Shown: positions 1 to 7,382, numbered from the stretch's first letter. The stretch: 64,000 nucleotides of DNA from Streptomyces sp. SW4 (GCA_003248315.1 QKWM01000004.1:5267001-5331000), one strand, 5' to 3'. A program made the numbers and translations. The notes: generated by a model from the letters alone, not told the origin.

Positions 1-1
1 C

Positions 2-301
2 GACGCGAAGAAGATCGCCCACGCGGTGTGGGCGACCGACGGGTTCTTCGGCGTGCCATGGGGCACGAAGGAGAACCCCGAATGGTCCCCGGAGAGCGTG
101 CTCCGTCACGTCACCGAGGTCGCCCGGGAGAACCGCGGCCGCATCAAGGCACTCCAGGCGGAGGTCGGCGCCCAGGCCGCGGTCCTCGCCCGGCTCACGG
201 AAGGCGGCGGACTCACCGCCGCGGAGATTCAGGCTGCGGCCGAGGCCGGCGCCAAGGCGGCGCTCGCACAGCTCGGCGACGCACTCACGGAAGGAAACTG
301 A
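2..301 (+). CDS. C-terminal part of a phage-type lysis or peptidoglycan-binding protein (5' end outside window)
   Basis: The frame is open from the first bases of the window and stops at 299-301, so only the last 99 or so residues are seen. They include a tract with WGTKENPEWSPESVL, then a charged Ala/Glu-rich helical tail (residues ~45-95) that could form a coiled coil. Tails of this kind follow the catalytic domain in Streptomyces phage endolysins and related N-acetylmuramoyl amidases. Two bases separate it from a small hydrophobic protein, then two overlapping small membrane proteins, which is the order of a phage lysis cassette. The catalytic domain is not visible, so the enzyme class is inferred from context. 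Confidence 0.5.
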   Translation, partial: DAKKIAHAVWATDGFFGVPWGTKENPEWSPESVLRHVTEVARENRGRIKALQAEVGAQAAVLARLTEGGGLTAAEIQAAAEAGAKAALAQLGDALTEGN

Positions 302-303
302 CC

Positions 304-534
304 ATGCCGAAGGAATCGACCAAGACAACGGCCCGCACCGTCCTCCAGACGACGGTAGGCGTCGCGGTCGCGCTGCCCGGGATCGTGGCCGCGTCCGGCG
401 TGTCCGAGGCCCTGCCGTGGGTCGCCGGCGCGCTCGCGGTCGCGGGCGGCTTCGCCAGGGTGATGGCGCTGCCGTCGGTGCAGGGCCTCCTGCCGGCGTG
501 GCTGCGGACGGATGGAGCGGAGACCAGAGAGTGA
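304..534 (+). CDS. Small hydrophobic protein, holin-like
   Basis: 76 residues. A Lys/Thr-rich start (MPKESTKTTART) is followed by two hydrophobic segments (about residues 13-33 and 38-58) with a short turn, and a charged end. This is the usual plan of small phage holins. The start ATG lies 2 bp after the preceding stop, and the stop overlaps the next start (GTGA). Its place directly after the putative endolysin supports a lysis role. No family signature could be identified, so holin is an inference from size, topology and position. Confidence 0.45.
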   Translation: MPKESTKTTARTVLQTTVGVAVALPGIVAASGVSEALPWVAGALAVAGGFARVMALPSVQGLLPAWLRTDGAETRE

Positions 535-791
535 CCGTGCCGGACTCGGGCGTCTACATCCCGCCCGCGCAGATGTATCAGGAGCTGCGGTCCTTGAGCG
601 ATGGCCTGACCCGCGTGGAGACCAAGCTGGACGGGATCGCCCAGGGCCTGACCGAGGTCAGCAAGGACGTCGCGGATCATGAGACGCGGCTCCGGGCTCT
701 GGAACGGTCGCGGTGGCCGTTGCCGTCGGTGGCAGTGCTCGTCGCGATGGCCTCGCTCGGGGTCGCGCTGTGGCAGGCGGTGGGCCGGTGA
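531..791 (+). CDS. Coiled-coil protein with one C-terminal membrane segment
   Basis: 86 residues from the GTG that overlaps the upstream stop by 4 bases; a second in-frame GTG lies two codons on. The middle (residues ~15-55) is a heptad-rich helix with motifs such as LTRVETKLDGIAQGLTEVS. The end (residues ~62-83) is one hydrophobic span (LPSVAVLVAMASLGVALW). Small coiled-coil plus membrane-anchor proteins are common in the lysis or tail-end region of actinophages. The exact function is unknown. The 4-base overlaps with both neighbours point to translational coupling. Confidence 0.5.
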   Translation: MTVPDSGVYIPPAQMYQELRSLSDGLTRVETKLDGIAQGLTEVSKDVADHETRLRALERSRWPLPSVAVLVAMASLGVALWQAVGR

Positions 792-994
792 CCGGCGCGG
801 ACTGGGTGTGGGGCGGCCTGCTCACCGCCGGCGCGGCGTTCGAGGTCTGGGCCCTGCGCAACGCCACATCCGGTGACACCTTGTCGGAATCGACGCGCCG
901 CTGGTTCCGGGTACATACCCGGGCCGGGGCGGTGGTCTTCGCGGGGCTGTGGACTGGGTTCGCGGTCTGGTTCCTGGCCCACATCCTCGGCTGA
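788..994 (+). CDS. Small two-span membrane protein, phage region
   Basis: 68 residues from a GTG overlapping the upstream stop by 4 bases. The first hydrophobic stretch is around residues 5-22 (WVWGGLLTAGAAFEVWAL). A polar loop (TSGDTLSESTRRWFRVHTR) follows, then a second hydrophobic stretch (AGAVVFAGLWTGFAVWFLA). It is the last gene of the four-gene cassette and is followed at once by a strong hairpin terminator. A second holin or antiholin role is possible but not shown by the sequence. Confidence 0.45.
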   Translation: MTGADWVWGGLLTAGAAFEVWALRNATSGDTLSESTRRWFRVHTRAGAVVFAGLWTGFAVWFLAHILG

Positions 995-1006
995 CCGGCC
1001 ACCAGT

Positions 1007-1042
1007 GAGGGCCCCGTACCGCAGCGCGCGGGCGGGGCCCTC
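1007..1042 (+). terminator. Hairpin terminator of the phage lysis cassette
   Basis: A perfect 10-bp inverted repeat (GAGGGCCCCG at 1007-1016 and CGGGGCCCTC at 1033-1042) encloses a 16-nt loop. It begins 13 bp after the last stop of the cassette. There is no T-run, which is common for Streptomyces terminators. Confidence 0.7.
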
Positions 1043-1058
1043 TGCCATGCTGAGGCCT

Positions 1059-1304
1059 ATGCGCGCCGACGACAGGTGGACACCCCGGTTCCGTCACCCG
1101 CAGCCGCCCGGCCCGGTTCAGCCGCTCGACGTGAACCGCGAAGCCAAGATTCGCCAACTCCACGAAGACCTACGCCACGAGAACACCCTTGCTGCAGCAG
1201 GGGCCCGTGCCGCGATCGACGACCTACTCCGCGAGGTCAGCCGCCTGCGCCGCCGGATCGAGGCGATGGGCGCAGACCCGGACGACGTCACGCCGCCGCG
1301 GTAA
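1059..1304 (+). CDS. Small hypothetical protein with helical C-terminus
   Basis: 81 residues from the ATG at 1059; an in-frame ATG at 1047 would add MLRP. The N-terminal 25 residues are Pro-rich. The rest is a charged helix (residues ~28-70, with REAKIRQLHEDLRHEN and LLREVSRLRRRIEAMG) that should form a coiled coil. Its 3' end overlaps by 17 bp the convergent small gene on the other strand. No family was recognised. Such short coiled-coil proteins are frequent cargo of Streptomyces mobile elements. Confidence 0.5.
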   Translation: MRADDRWTPRFRHPQPPGPVQPLDVNREAKIRQLHEDLRHENTLAAAGARAAIDDLLREVSRLRRRIEAMGADPDDVTPPR

Positions 1305-1464
1305 CGTCCCCGCGCTGGATGGCCACCAGCTCGGCGCACAGCCGCGCGTACTCCTCCCGCTGCACCGACGTCAACGGCACCTGCGGATGCGACCACAACG
1401 CACGGATCGCCGCGTTCAGCTCCTCAGCAGAACGCACGACAGAACCAGCAGGGGAGGGGGACAT
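1288..1464 (-). CDS. 58-residue hypothetical protein
   Basis: Begins with ATG at 1464 and ends with TGA at 1288. The sequence starts MSPSPAGSVVRSAEEL and ends GDVTAAA, with a helical middle containing QREEYARLCAELVAIQ. A purine-rich stretch lies upstream on this strand. It is divergent from the HAD gene (34 bp apart) and convergent with the gene at 1059-1304. The composition and helix pattern look like a real short protein rather than a shadow, but the function is unknown. Confidence 0.5.
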   Translation of the reverse strand: MSPSPAGSVVRSAEELNAAIRALWSHPQVPLTSVQREEYARLCAELVAIQRGDVTAAA

Positions 1465-1485
1465 AGATCAAGAGTAGAGCCCCGC

Positions 1486-1491
1486 TACGCT
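1486..1491 (+). promoter_or_regulatory. Probable -10 box of a leaderless HAD transcript
   Basis: TACGCT lies 7 bp before the ATG at 1499. No Shine-Dalgarno sequence precedes that ATG, so transcription probably begins at or next to the start codon. Confidence 0.4.
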
Positions 1492-1498
1492 CAACCGC

Positions 1499-2161
1499 AT
1501 GATTCGCGCTGTGATCTTCGACGTCGGCGAATGCCTCGTAGACGAAACCCGGGAATACGGCACCTGGGCAGACTGGCTCGGCATCCCACGCCACACCTTC
1601 GCCGCCATGTTCGGCGCCGTCATCGCCCAAGGCCGCGACTACCGCGAGACCTTCCAGGAATTCCGCCCAGGCTTCGACCTCTACGACGAACGGGAGAAGC
1701 GGGCGGCGGCCGGCCAGCCGGAGACGTTCGGCGAGGACGACCTCTACCCCGACGTCCGCGACGCCCTCGCCACGCTGCGCGCTGACGGGCTGTGGCTCGG
1801 CATCGCCGGCAACCAGACCGTGCGCGCCGGGAAGATCCTACGGGAGCTGTTCACCGAGGACGTCGACCTGATCGGCACCAGCGACGACTGGGGCGCCAGC
1901 AAGCCCGACCGCGCCTTCTTCGACCGCGTCGCCGAGGTCGTCCCCGCCGAGCCCGACGAGATGCTGTACGTCGGCGACCGCGTCGACAACGACATCCGCC
2001 CGGCCGCCGCCGCAGGGATGCACACCGCGCTCGTGCACCGCGGCCCGTGGGCCACGATCCAGTGGCACACCGAGGAAGCGGAGAAGCTCCCGACCTTCAG
2101 GGTCGAGAGCCTCCTCGAGCTGTCCGGCCTGATCCGGGAGTTCAACGAGCGAGCGCGCTGA
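1499..2161 (+). CDS. HAD-superfamily hydrolase (phosphatase-like)
   Basis: 220 residues, intact. Motif I is IFDVGECL with the nucleophile Asp8; the usual second Asp is replaced by Gly (DVG), as in many HAD hydrolases. Motif II lies in GIAGNQT, the motif III Lys in GASKPDRAF, and the acidic motif IV in YVGDRVDNDI. The insert between motifs I and II is helical, giving a small cap. Substrate is unknown; phosphomonoesters are typical. It is the only clear enzyme among the small genes of this mobile region, next to an XRE/TPR-like regulator whose 3' end overlaps it. The start lacks a ribosome binding site and looks leaderless. Confidence 0.8.
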   Translation: MIRAVIFDVGECLVDETREYGTWADWLGIPRHTFAAMFGAVIAQGRDYRETFQEFRPGFDLYDEREKRAAAGQPETFGEDDLYPDVRDALATLRADGLWLGIAGNQTVRAGKILRELFTEDVDLIGTSDDWGASKPDRAFFDRVAEVVPAEPDEMLYVGDRVDNDIRPAAAAGMHTALVHRGPWATIQWHTEEAEKLPTFRVESLLELSGLIREFNERAR

Positions 2162-3352
2162 CCGTCGTCGACCACCCGTACAGCCGGTCGTCCAACTCCC
2201 TCACACACTGCTCGTGCTGGTGCGGCGCCAGAGCGCGCCGCACCTCACGCACCCGGTCCATACCCATCGCATACCAGGTCCGCTCAAGCTGGTCGAGCGC
2301 ACGCAGCGCGTACCCGCACGCGGCCTCCGGGTCGCCGGCCGCGGCCTCGACGGCGGCCAGGTCCCGAGCACGACCGTGGACTGCTTCTCGTCTGCCGGGC
2401 CGAGCGCCTCGAGAACACCGAGGAGCGTCTCCCGGGCCTGCGGCAGGTGCTCTGCCCTGAGCTGGGTGTGCCCCTTGAACGCGGCCAACCGCACGGGGGA
2501 GAACCAGTCGAGCCATTCCGGGGAGGGGTGCTCGCTACCGGCGGCGAGGACGTCCTCCGCGTGCCGGATCAGGTGCAGCGCAGTCCTGGTGTTCCCGCAG
2601 CGGGTCTCGCACTCGGCCTCCACCGCGTCGAGCCAGGCGAGCAGCTCCGCCGAGGCCGGGCCGCGGCGAGCGTAGGTCCGGGCGGCCACCATCCGCTCGA
2701 CGGCCGCCTCCCGGTCCCCGGTCCACGCCGGGATGAACGCGGTGTGCGCCAGGATGCCGCTACCGAGGAGAGCATCGTCCGCCTCGCTCGCCGCCTGGAG
2801 AGCGCGCAGCAGGGTATGCCCGGCGCGGTCCGGCTCGCGCATGTCGAAGAACTCGATGCGGCCGGCGAGGAGGTACGTCTCGGCGAGGGCCGCGGCGATC
2901 CGCTGCCGTGTCTGGCCGGCGGCCTCCGGAGCAGGGCGCAGCCGAGGGTGGCGTGGGCGATCGCTGCCGGGTGGAGGGTGGCGGGGGCGACGGACCAGTA
3001 CAGGCGCCGGTGGGATCGGGTGACGGACTCGTAGTCGTCGGCGGCGGTGGCGGGCTGTAGGGCTGCGGCTTGGGTGGGGACGGCGGCCAGGCCGACTGCG
3101 GCAGCGGTGGCGGCGAGGACGGTCCGGCGCGTGCGGTCGGGCGCGCTGCCCCGGGCGGGGTGAATCCGAGTGCTTCGAGGTCCTGGCCGAGGAGACGTGT
3201 GAGAGCCTGGGCCACCTCGGGTGCGGCCACGGTGGCGCGTCGGACTCCCAGCGGCGGACCTGCCGCACGCCCACGTTCAGGGCGTCGGCGAGGGCCTGCT
3301 GAGAGTGGTAACCGGCCGCCACGCGAGCGGACTTCAGCCGGGTGTTGGCCAC
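2142..3352 (-). CDS. XRE-type regulator with helical-repeat C-terminal domain (several frameshifts)
   Basis: The start is the GTG at 3352, giving VANTRLKSARVAAGYHSQQ. A helix-turn-helix follows (QQALADALNVGVRQVRRWES, residues ~18-38). The reading then changes frame near 3240, 3130, 2960 and 2390 but stays coherent: EVAQALTRLLGQDLEALGF, an Ala-rich segment, then a long helical array (TYLLAGRIEFFDMREPD, AAVERMVAARTYARRG) ending in YGWSTTVSALAR. The layout matches Streptomyces XRE regulators with TPR-like repeats. It overlaps the HAD gene 3' end by 20 bp, convergently. The frame changes are probably base-call errors. Ligand and target are unknown. Confidence 0.65.
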
Positions 3353-3394
3353 TGCTGCACCTCCATCGTCAAGCACTGCCGCAAGTGTCCTAGG

Positions 3395-3476
3395 AAGTCC
3401 TCCCGTTGGCCAGCCATCACCCAACGGAAGCAGAGAAAGTCCTATTCGCGTCCAGCAAGAGGCCTCTCCAAGTCCT
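3395..3476. promoter_or_regulatory. Three AAGTCCT copies upstream of the XRE gene
   Basis: AAGTCCT occurs at 3395-3401, 3437-3443 and 3470-3476, in the same orientation, between the regulator start (3352) and the divergent gene (3545). Possible operator repeats for autoregulation; not proven. Confidence 0.3.
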
Positions 3477-3544
3477 CGGCTCCAGACCACACGAGGGCCA
3501 CCCTTGTAGGCACCTGATCACGCTCAGTGCCAAGGAGCCCGCCC

Positions 3545-3925
3545 ATGACGACCACGCCCTTACCGGCCAGCACCCCGCGCCCAGCAGGCCACGAGTGGGA
3601 CGTCATCCGCGCGCCCCGACAGCTCGGACTCGCCGCCATGAGCATCCTCGGCACCCGCGCCGGCGCCGTGGTGGAGGACCCGCAGCGCGCCAGCGTGTTC
3701 TTCTTCGTCCCCGCGGGCGCCGCCGCCTCGTGGCGCGTGCAGAACACCGAGCCGCTCCCGGAGGGGCGTACCGTGCCGCTCCCGCCGCGCCGCCGCACGG
3801 AGGGCCCCGGCCCGCACTGGCGGATCTGCCCCGGCGACGGAAGCTGGCTGACCGACCCGGCCGCACTCGCAGCGGCGCTCAGCGACGCCTTCGGCCCACG
3901 GCTCGGCAAGGAGCAGGCAGGGTGA
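3545..3925 (+). CDS. Hypothetical protein beside the XRE regulator
   Basis: 126 residues, intact, from ATG at 3545. The body reads WDVIRAPRQLGLAAMSIL, then a beta-rich middle (AGAVVEDPQRASVFFFVPAG) and a closing PGPHWRICPGDGSWLTD. The pattern suggests a compact alpha/beta domain, and similar short proteins accompany XRE regulators in Streptomyces. The stop overlaps the next start by 4 bases (GTGA), so it heads a small operon. No function is claimed. Confidence 0.6.
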   Translation: MTTTPLPASTPRPAGHEWDVIRAPRQLGLAAMSILGTRAGAVVEDPQRASVFFFVPAGAAASWRVQNTEPLPEGRTVPLPPRRRTEGPGPHWRICPGDGSWLTDPAALAAALSDAFGPRLGKEQAG

Positions 3926-4248
3926 GCACCGACACCAGCTCGATGACCCAGGCTGCGGCGCTGATCCCCCTGGCCGGCATGTACCCGCTGATGACCGACG
4001 CGCAGCGCGAGGGACGCGCCTGCCCTGGTGCAACACGACGGTCACCCCTGCATCCGGCATCGACCTCGGCGAGCGGCCCTACTCGCAGCCGGCGGGTCAT
4101 CCACCCGGTCGCCTGCCGGCCGTGCACCAACCGGCAGGCCCGCGACGCCTGGTTCCACCACCGCCGTACCTGTCTCACGTGCCACAAGGACGGCTACTGC
4201 GAGCCCTCGCGGATGCTGCGCCGCCTCGCTCTGGAGACCCGCCGATGA
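3922..4248 (+). CDS. Small zinc-ribbon-like protein (two compensating frameshifts)
   Basis: GTG start overlapping the previous stop. The N-terminus (STDTSSMTQAAALIPLAG) and C-terminus (VACRPCTNRQARDAWF and RTCLTCHKDGYCEPSRML) are in one frame. Between them the coherent reading is a base off: adding one C to the CCC near 4024 gives CPWCNTTVTPASGIDLG, which supplies a CxxC pair. The intact product would then have three or four CxxC-type pairs (CPWC, CRPC, CLTC) and bind zinc. The stop overlaps the next ATG (ATGA). Confidence 0.55.
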   Translation: MSTDTSSMTQAAALIPLAGMYPLMTDAQREGRACPGATRRSPLHPASTSASGPTRSRRVIHPVACRPCTNRQARDAWFHHRRTCLTCHKDGYCEPSRMLRRLALETRR

Positions 4249-4412
4249 TCTGTGCCCGCTGTGACCAGCGCATCAAAGGCGAACCGGTACGGCACGACAT
4301 CCTGTCGCCCACCGGGCCCGGCGCGACGATCTACCTGTGCCCGAAGCCTTGCCACCCGGCAGCACCTCGGCAGACCGCGCCCGTCGGCATGTCGCCCTGG
4401 CGCCGCTTCTAG
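4245..4412 (+). CDS. Small CxxC protein
   Basis: 55 residues from an ATG that overlaps the upstream stop by 4 bases. It begins MICARCDQRIKGEPVRHD and has a second Cys/His cluster (LCPKPCHPAAP), so a single zinc knuckle is likely. It ends MSPWRRF. It is the third gene of a coupled set of small proteins and too short for family assignment. Confidence 0.5.
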   Translation: MICARCDQRIKGEPVRHDILSPTGPGATIYLCPKPCHPAAPRQTAPVGMSPWRRF

Positions 4413-4453
4413 ACTGGCGCGGCCCGCCCGCCACGAGAGGAAAGATCCAGATC

Positions 4454-4805
4454 ATGCGCCCCAGAGGTTCCAGAACTGGCTGATCGACACCGTCAAGAAC
4501 ACCCCGGCGCGGACCGTGTGCAGTCCCTCGCAGACGTCGGCGTCACGAAGTACCCGTTCGGCCTGTCCGTGACCCGCGGCGGCCGTGAGGAACGCTGGCA
4601 GATCATGCACCAGCTCGCCGACGGAGAACGCGACTCGCACGAGGACCGCGGGGTCGATGGCACCCCGTTCACCGCGCCTGTCCCGCAGCCCGGCGACGAC
4701 GCCGACGTGTGGCTGTACGGCGCGATCGGCGCCGCGGAGTGCACGGAGATCAACCGCGTCGAACGGTGGGCCGCGCGCCCGAAGGCTCGTCGCAGGCAGG
4801 GCTGA
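4454..4805 (+). CDS. Hypothetical small protein (frameshifted near start)
   Basis: ATG at 4454 follows GAGAGGAAAG. Adding one C in the CCCC run just after the start gives MRPQRFQNWLIDTVKNTPAR. The remainder is read from about 4518: SLADVGVTKYPFGLSVTRGG, then a beta-rich acidic body (DVWLYGAIGAAECTEINRVE) and a basic tail. Size and composition match small mobile-element proteins. No function is recognised. Confidence 0.45.
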
Positions 4806-4938
4806 CCGTGTTCTTCCACAACGGATCCAGGAACTTCGTCCGCCCCATCTAGCCCCTCCCGAGCAGCCACGCCCGGCCGCGACGGGGAGTGCACCACAGC
4901 ACGTGTCAGCACCACCACAACGACGTGAGGAGCGAGAC

Positions 4939-5103
4939 ATGAACTGCACCCACCACCGCGGCGAACGGTTCGACCCGGCCCGCTGCGGCGGATCCTGCCC
5001 GGTCTGCGGCGCGATCGTCGGGTCGGAGAGTGGCCAGCCCACCACCATCCACCAGGGCCGTGACGGCAGCACGTGTCCTGGCAGCGGCGCGCCGGCGCTG
5101 TGA
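4939..5103 (+). CDS. 54-residue zinc-binding-type protein
   Basis: Begins MNCTHHRGERFDPARC and contains CGGSCPVCGAI, then STCPGSGAPAL at the end. Five Cys and two His suggest a small zinc ribbon. The ATG is preceded by GAGG-AGCGAGAC, an adequate ribosome binding site. It is the last rightward gene of the zinc-ribbon group and is followed by the convergent XRE gene. Confidence 0.5.
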   Translation: MNCTHHRGERFDPARCGGSCPVCGAIVGSESGQPTTIHQGRDGSTCPGSGAPAL

Positions 5104-5157
5104 CCTTGTGAGCTGGCCCCGCTCGTCTGCTTCCCCCGTGGCGGATGGGCGGGGCCG

Positions 5158-5397
5158 TCAGGGCCTGCGAATCAGGTCGCCTGGGTCGGCGCCGAGGGCG
5201 TCGGCGATGCGGAGGAAGGTGTCGAGGAGCGGGGACGCGTGGCCGTTCTCGATGCGGTTGATGGCTTGCCTGTCCATGCCGGCCAGTTCGGCGAGTGCCT
5301 CTTGGGTGTAGCCCGCGTGGATGCGGGCTGCCCGGATTCGGGCACCCACGAGCCGTCGGTGGGCGATGACCCAGTCGGGCGGCGGGGCAGGTGGCAC
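5158..5397 (-). CDS. Short XRE-family DNA-binding protein
   Basis: 79 residues, intact. A single helix-turn-helix fills residues ~18-75: LVGARIRAARIHAGYTQEAL, LAGMDRQAINRIENGHASP, LLDTFLRIADALGADPGDL. This is the Cro/C1 fold typical of phage or element repressors. The start used is GTG at 5397; an overlapping ATG at 5401 is in another frame. Its upstream region (5398-5470) is AT-richer than the surroundings and holds two TCGATCT copies, candidate operator sites. It probably controls the element. Confidence 0.75.
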   Translation of the reverse strand: MPPAPPPDWVIAHRRLVGARIRAARIHAGYTQEALAELAGMDRQAINRIENGHASPLLDTFLRIADALGADPGDLIRRP

Positions 5398-5891
5398 TCA
5401 TACAACACTTCCGCCTAATCGATCTTGAGTCTGTATAGCCGACCGTACATTTTTCGATCTACGGTGGGTACCCGAACTGCAGGTCAGCGGCAGATCAATC
5501 CCTACAGTTCAACAGTGAGTAACTGATCCGCACCCCGTGTGAAGCGTCCAGCCTGCGTCAGGCTGCACACACGGTTGCTGGAGGGCGGCCCCACCCCCAC
5601 GGTGGGAGGCCCGCCCGGCGAGTCTCGACGCGAGTCCTGAGCCGACCCGCGTCGATCGTGGCCGTCCGCTCGCAGTGAGTACCCCCTCGTCGGCGGGCGG
5701 ACGGTCCATCCTGACCGGCAATACAAAGGGAATGTAATATTCACTCGAACGGGTGAGCGATTCCATCGTGACTATTGCACAGTGCACACGTTAGAAAGGT
5801 TGGGCCAGGGTGGGGCGGCAGTCATCCTCCCCGGGTGGCGGCCCCACTCTGGTTCCACGCGAACGGCCCCTCGGTGCGGGTCTTCCGTTCT
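5398..5891. other. Hairpin-rich noncoding stretch between the XRE gene and the IS
   Basis: No convincing gene. Features seen: TCGATCT near 5418 and 5455; a two-tier hairpin with inner arms AGCCTG/CAGGCT (5550-5564) and outer arms CCGTGTG/CACACGG (5535-5541, 5568-5574); a GC hairpin near 5584-5617; a short dyad TGCAC-A-GTGCA (5776-5786); and an AT-rich patch near 5720-5775. It may hold regulatory sites of the element or part of an origin or attachment region. Confidence 0.35.
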
Positions 5892-5908
5892 AGTGGTCGT
5901 TGCAACAC
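5892..5908 (+). repeat. Left terminal inverted repeat of the IS
   Basis: AGTGGTCGTTGCAACAC. The reverse complement of the right end differs at one base. Confidence 0.85.
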
Positions 5909-5929
5909 CCCAGCTCACCAAGGGGTGCA

Positions 5930-7159
5930 ATGGACGCCGATGGACGGAAGAGAGTGTCGCGGGGCCGTAAGCCCGACGTTCAGAAGCGGGAGGCATACTT
6001 CCGGCTCATGGACCAGGGCGTGAGCAGTCGTGAGGCTTGCCGGATCGTCGGTATCAACCGGCGGACCGGCAAGCGGTGGCGTAACGGGAGGGCTGCGAGC
6101 GGCGGCACCCTGGCAGCTCCTCCCGTGCGCCGCCCCCTCCCAGCCAACAAGCCCTCGCGCTACCTCCGTGAGGCCGACCGCATTCACATAGCCGACCGGC
6201 TGCGCGAGAAGGCCTCGATCCGGGCCATCGCGGCCGAGCTGGGCCGCAGCCCTTCCACGATCAGCCGGGAGATACGCCGCAACGGCGCCCTCTACAAGGC
6301 CAGCGGCGTCTGGACCTACCGCCCCTGGGCGGCTCAGCGTCGCGCTGACGACCGCCGACCCCGCCCCAAGCCTGGCAAGATCGGCCAGTGTCCCGAACTG
6401 CGTGACTTCATCCAGGACCACCTCCAACGCCGCTGGAGCCCCGAGCAGATCTGCCACGCTCTGAGGGCACGCTTCCCCGGCCGGCCGGAGATGCAGGTGA
6501 CTCACGAGACGATCTACCAGGCCCTCTACGTCCAAGGCCGCGGCGAACTCCGCCGCGAACTGGCCCGGTCCCTGCGAACCGGCAGAACCATGCGCCGACC
6601 CCACCGGCAGTCCTACAAGCGCCAGCCCCGCATGTCGAGGGACATGGTGATGATCAGCGACCGGCCGGCCGAAGCGGCAGACCGCGCGATCCCGGGCCAC
6701 TGGGAAGGCGATCTCATCATCGGCAAGGCCCACAAGTCCGCCATCGGGACCCTCGTCGAACGCTCCAGCCGCTTCGTCGCCCTGGTCCACCTTCCCGAAG
6801 GTCGACGGCCATCCGAGATGCGCGACGCCCTTATCGAGACGGTCGGAACCCTTCCCGCCCAGCTCAGGCGATCCCTCACCTGGGATCAAGGCTCCGAGAT
6901 GGCCTTGCACAAACAGTTCAGCATCGCCACCGACATGCCCGTCTACTTCTGCGACCCCGGCAGCCCCTGGCAGCGCGGCTCGAACGAGAACACCAACGGC
7001 CTGCTGCGGCAGTACTTTCCCAAAGGCACCGACCTGGCCCGCTACACCCGCCAGGAGCTGGACAAGGTCGCCGCAGAGCTGAACAGCCGCCCACGCAAAA
7101 CGCTCGGCTGGGAAACCCCAGCCGAGCGTCTCGCTAAGCTCCTCACACCAACCAGTTGA
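5930..7159 (+). CDS. IS30-family transposase
   Basis: 409 residues from ATG at 5930, 6 bp after an AGGGG stretch. The N-terminal region has a helix-turn-helix of the MerR/resolvase type (GVSSREACRIVGINRRTGKR), followed by the IS30 HTH (IAAELGRSPSTISREIRRNG). The DDE catalytic core shows the first Asp in GHWEGDLIIG, the second in TWDQGSEM, and the Glu in RGSNENTNGLLRQYFPKGTD. All three are present and the frame is intact, so the enzyme may be active. It cuts and joins at the terminal repeats found at both ends. Confidence 0.93.
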   Translation: MDADGRKRVSRGRKPDVQKREAYFRLMDQGVSSREACRIVGINRRTGKRWRNGRAASGGTLAAPPVRRPLPANKPSRYLREADRIHIADRLREKASIRAIAAELGRSPSTISREIRRNGALYKASGVWTYRPWAAQRRADDRRPRPKPGKIGQCPELRDFIQDHLQRRWSPEQICHALRARFPGRPEMQVTHETIYQALYVQGRGELRRELARSLRTGRTMRRPHRQSYKRQPRMSRDMVMISDRPAEAADRAIPGHWEGDLIIGKAHKSAIGTLVERSSRFVALVHLPEGRRPSEMRDALIETVGTLPAQLRRSLTWDQGSEMALHKQFSIATDMPVYFCDPGSPWQRGSNENTNGLLRQYFPKGTDLARYTRQELDKVAAELNSRPRKTLGWETPAERLAKLLTPTS

Positions 7160-7164
7160 TCACT

Positions 7165-7181
7165 GTGTTGCGACGACCACT
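7165..7181 (-). repeat. Right terminal inverted repeat of the IS
   Basis: GTGTTGCGACGACCACT, the reverse complement of the left end with one mismatch. It starts 6 bp after the transposase stop. Confidence 0.85.
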
Positions 7182-7267
7182 GGAATTCGCCGGTAACACC
7201 GAGGGCCGTTCTCTTGCGTCCCGCCATCTCCCGTGGGAGAAGCATGGGAGACAGATCTTGCCCACCA

Positions 7268-7305
7268 GGGTCAACTCGGGTCAGCTACGATCAACCCAGG
7301 TCAAT
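7268..7305. repeat. Cluster of GGTCA/ATCAAC repeats near the element boundary
   Basis: Four short copies in about 38 bp: GGGTCAAC, GGGTCAG, GATCAAC and AGGTCAAT. They lie between the IS right end and the truncated GlsB-like gene. Such clusters can be recombinase arm sites; this is an inference. Confidence 0.35.
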
Positions 7306-7382
7306 GCGAGCAGGGGGGGCCGCAGGTCAGCGCCCCGACCAGGGGAGATCACTATGGCGCTGATGATTCCGTCGATCTCCAT
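7281..7382 (-). pseudogene. Truncated N-terminus of a GlsB/YeaQ/YmgE-like membrane protein gene
   Basis: The ATG at 7382 follows a good ribosome binding site (GAAGGGG region on this strand). The first 12 codons read MEIDGIISAIVI, which as I recall it resembles the start of small GlsB-type stress membrane proteins of Streptomyces. Codon 10 is ATA, very rare in this genome. After codon 12 the sequence becomes unrelated (SPGRGADLRPP) and stops at 7281. The expected glycine-rich membrane segments are absent. The likely cause is integration of the element to the left at about 7345-7356. Confidence 0.4.

Larger units (their letters stand above)
5892..7181 (+). mobile_element. IS30-family insertion sequence
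   Basis: About 1.29 kb bounded by 17-bp inverted repeats that match at 16 of 17 positions. It carries one complete transposase gene. No clear target duplication was seen in the flanks (TTCT on the left, GGAA on the right). It sits inside the mobile region, close to that region's right end. Confidence 0.85.

Noticed and set aside
5502..5744. An 80-residue minus frame in the hairpin-rich gap
   Set aside because: Several overlapping frames exist in this GC-rich gap, none with a convincing start site or composition.
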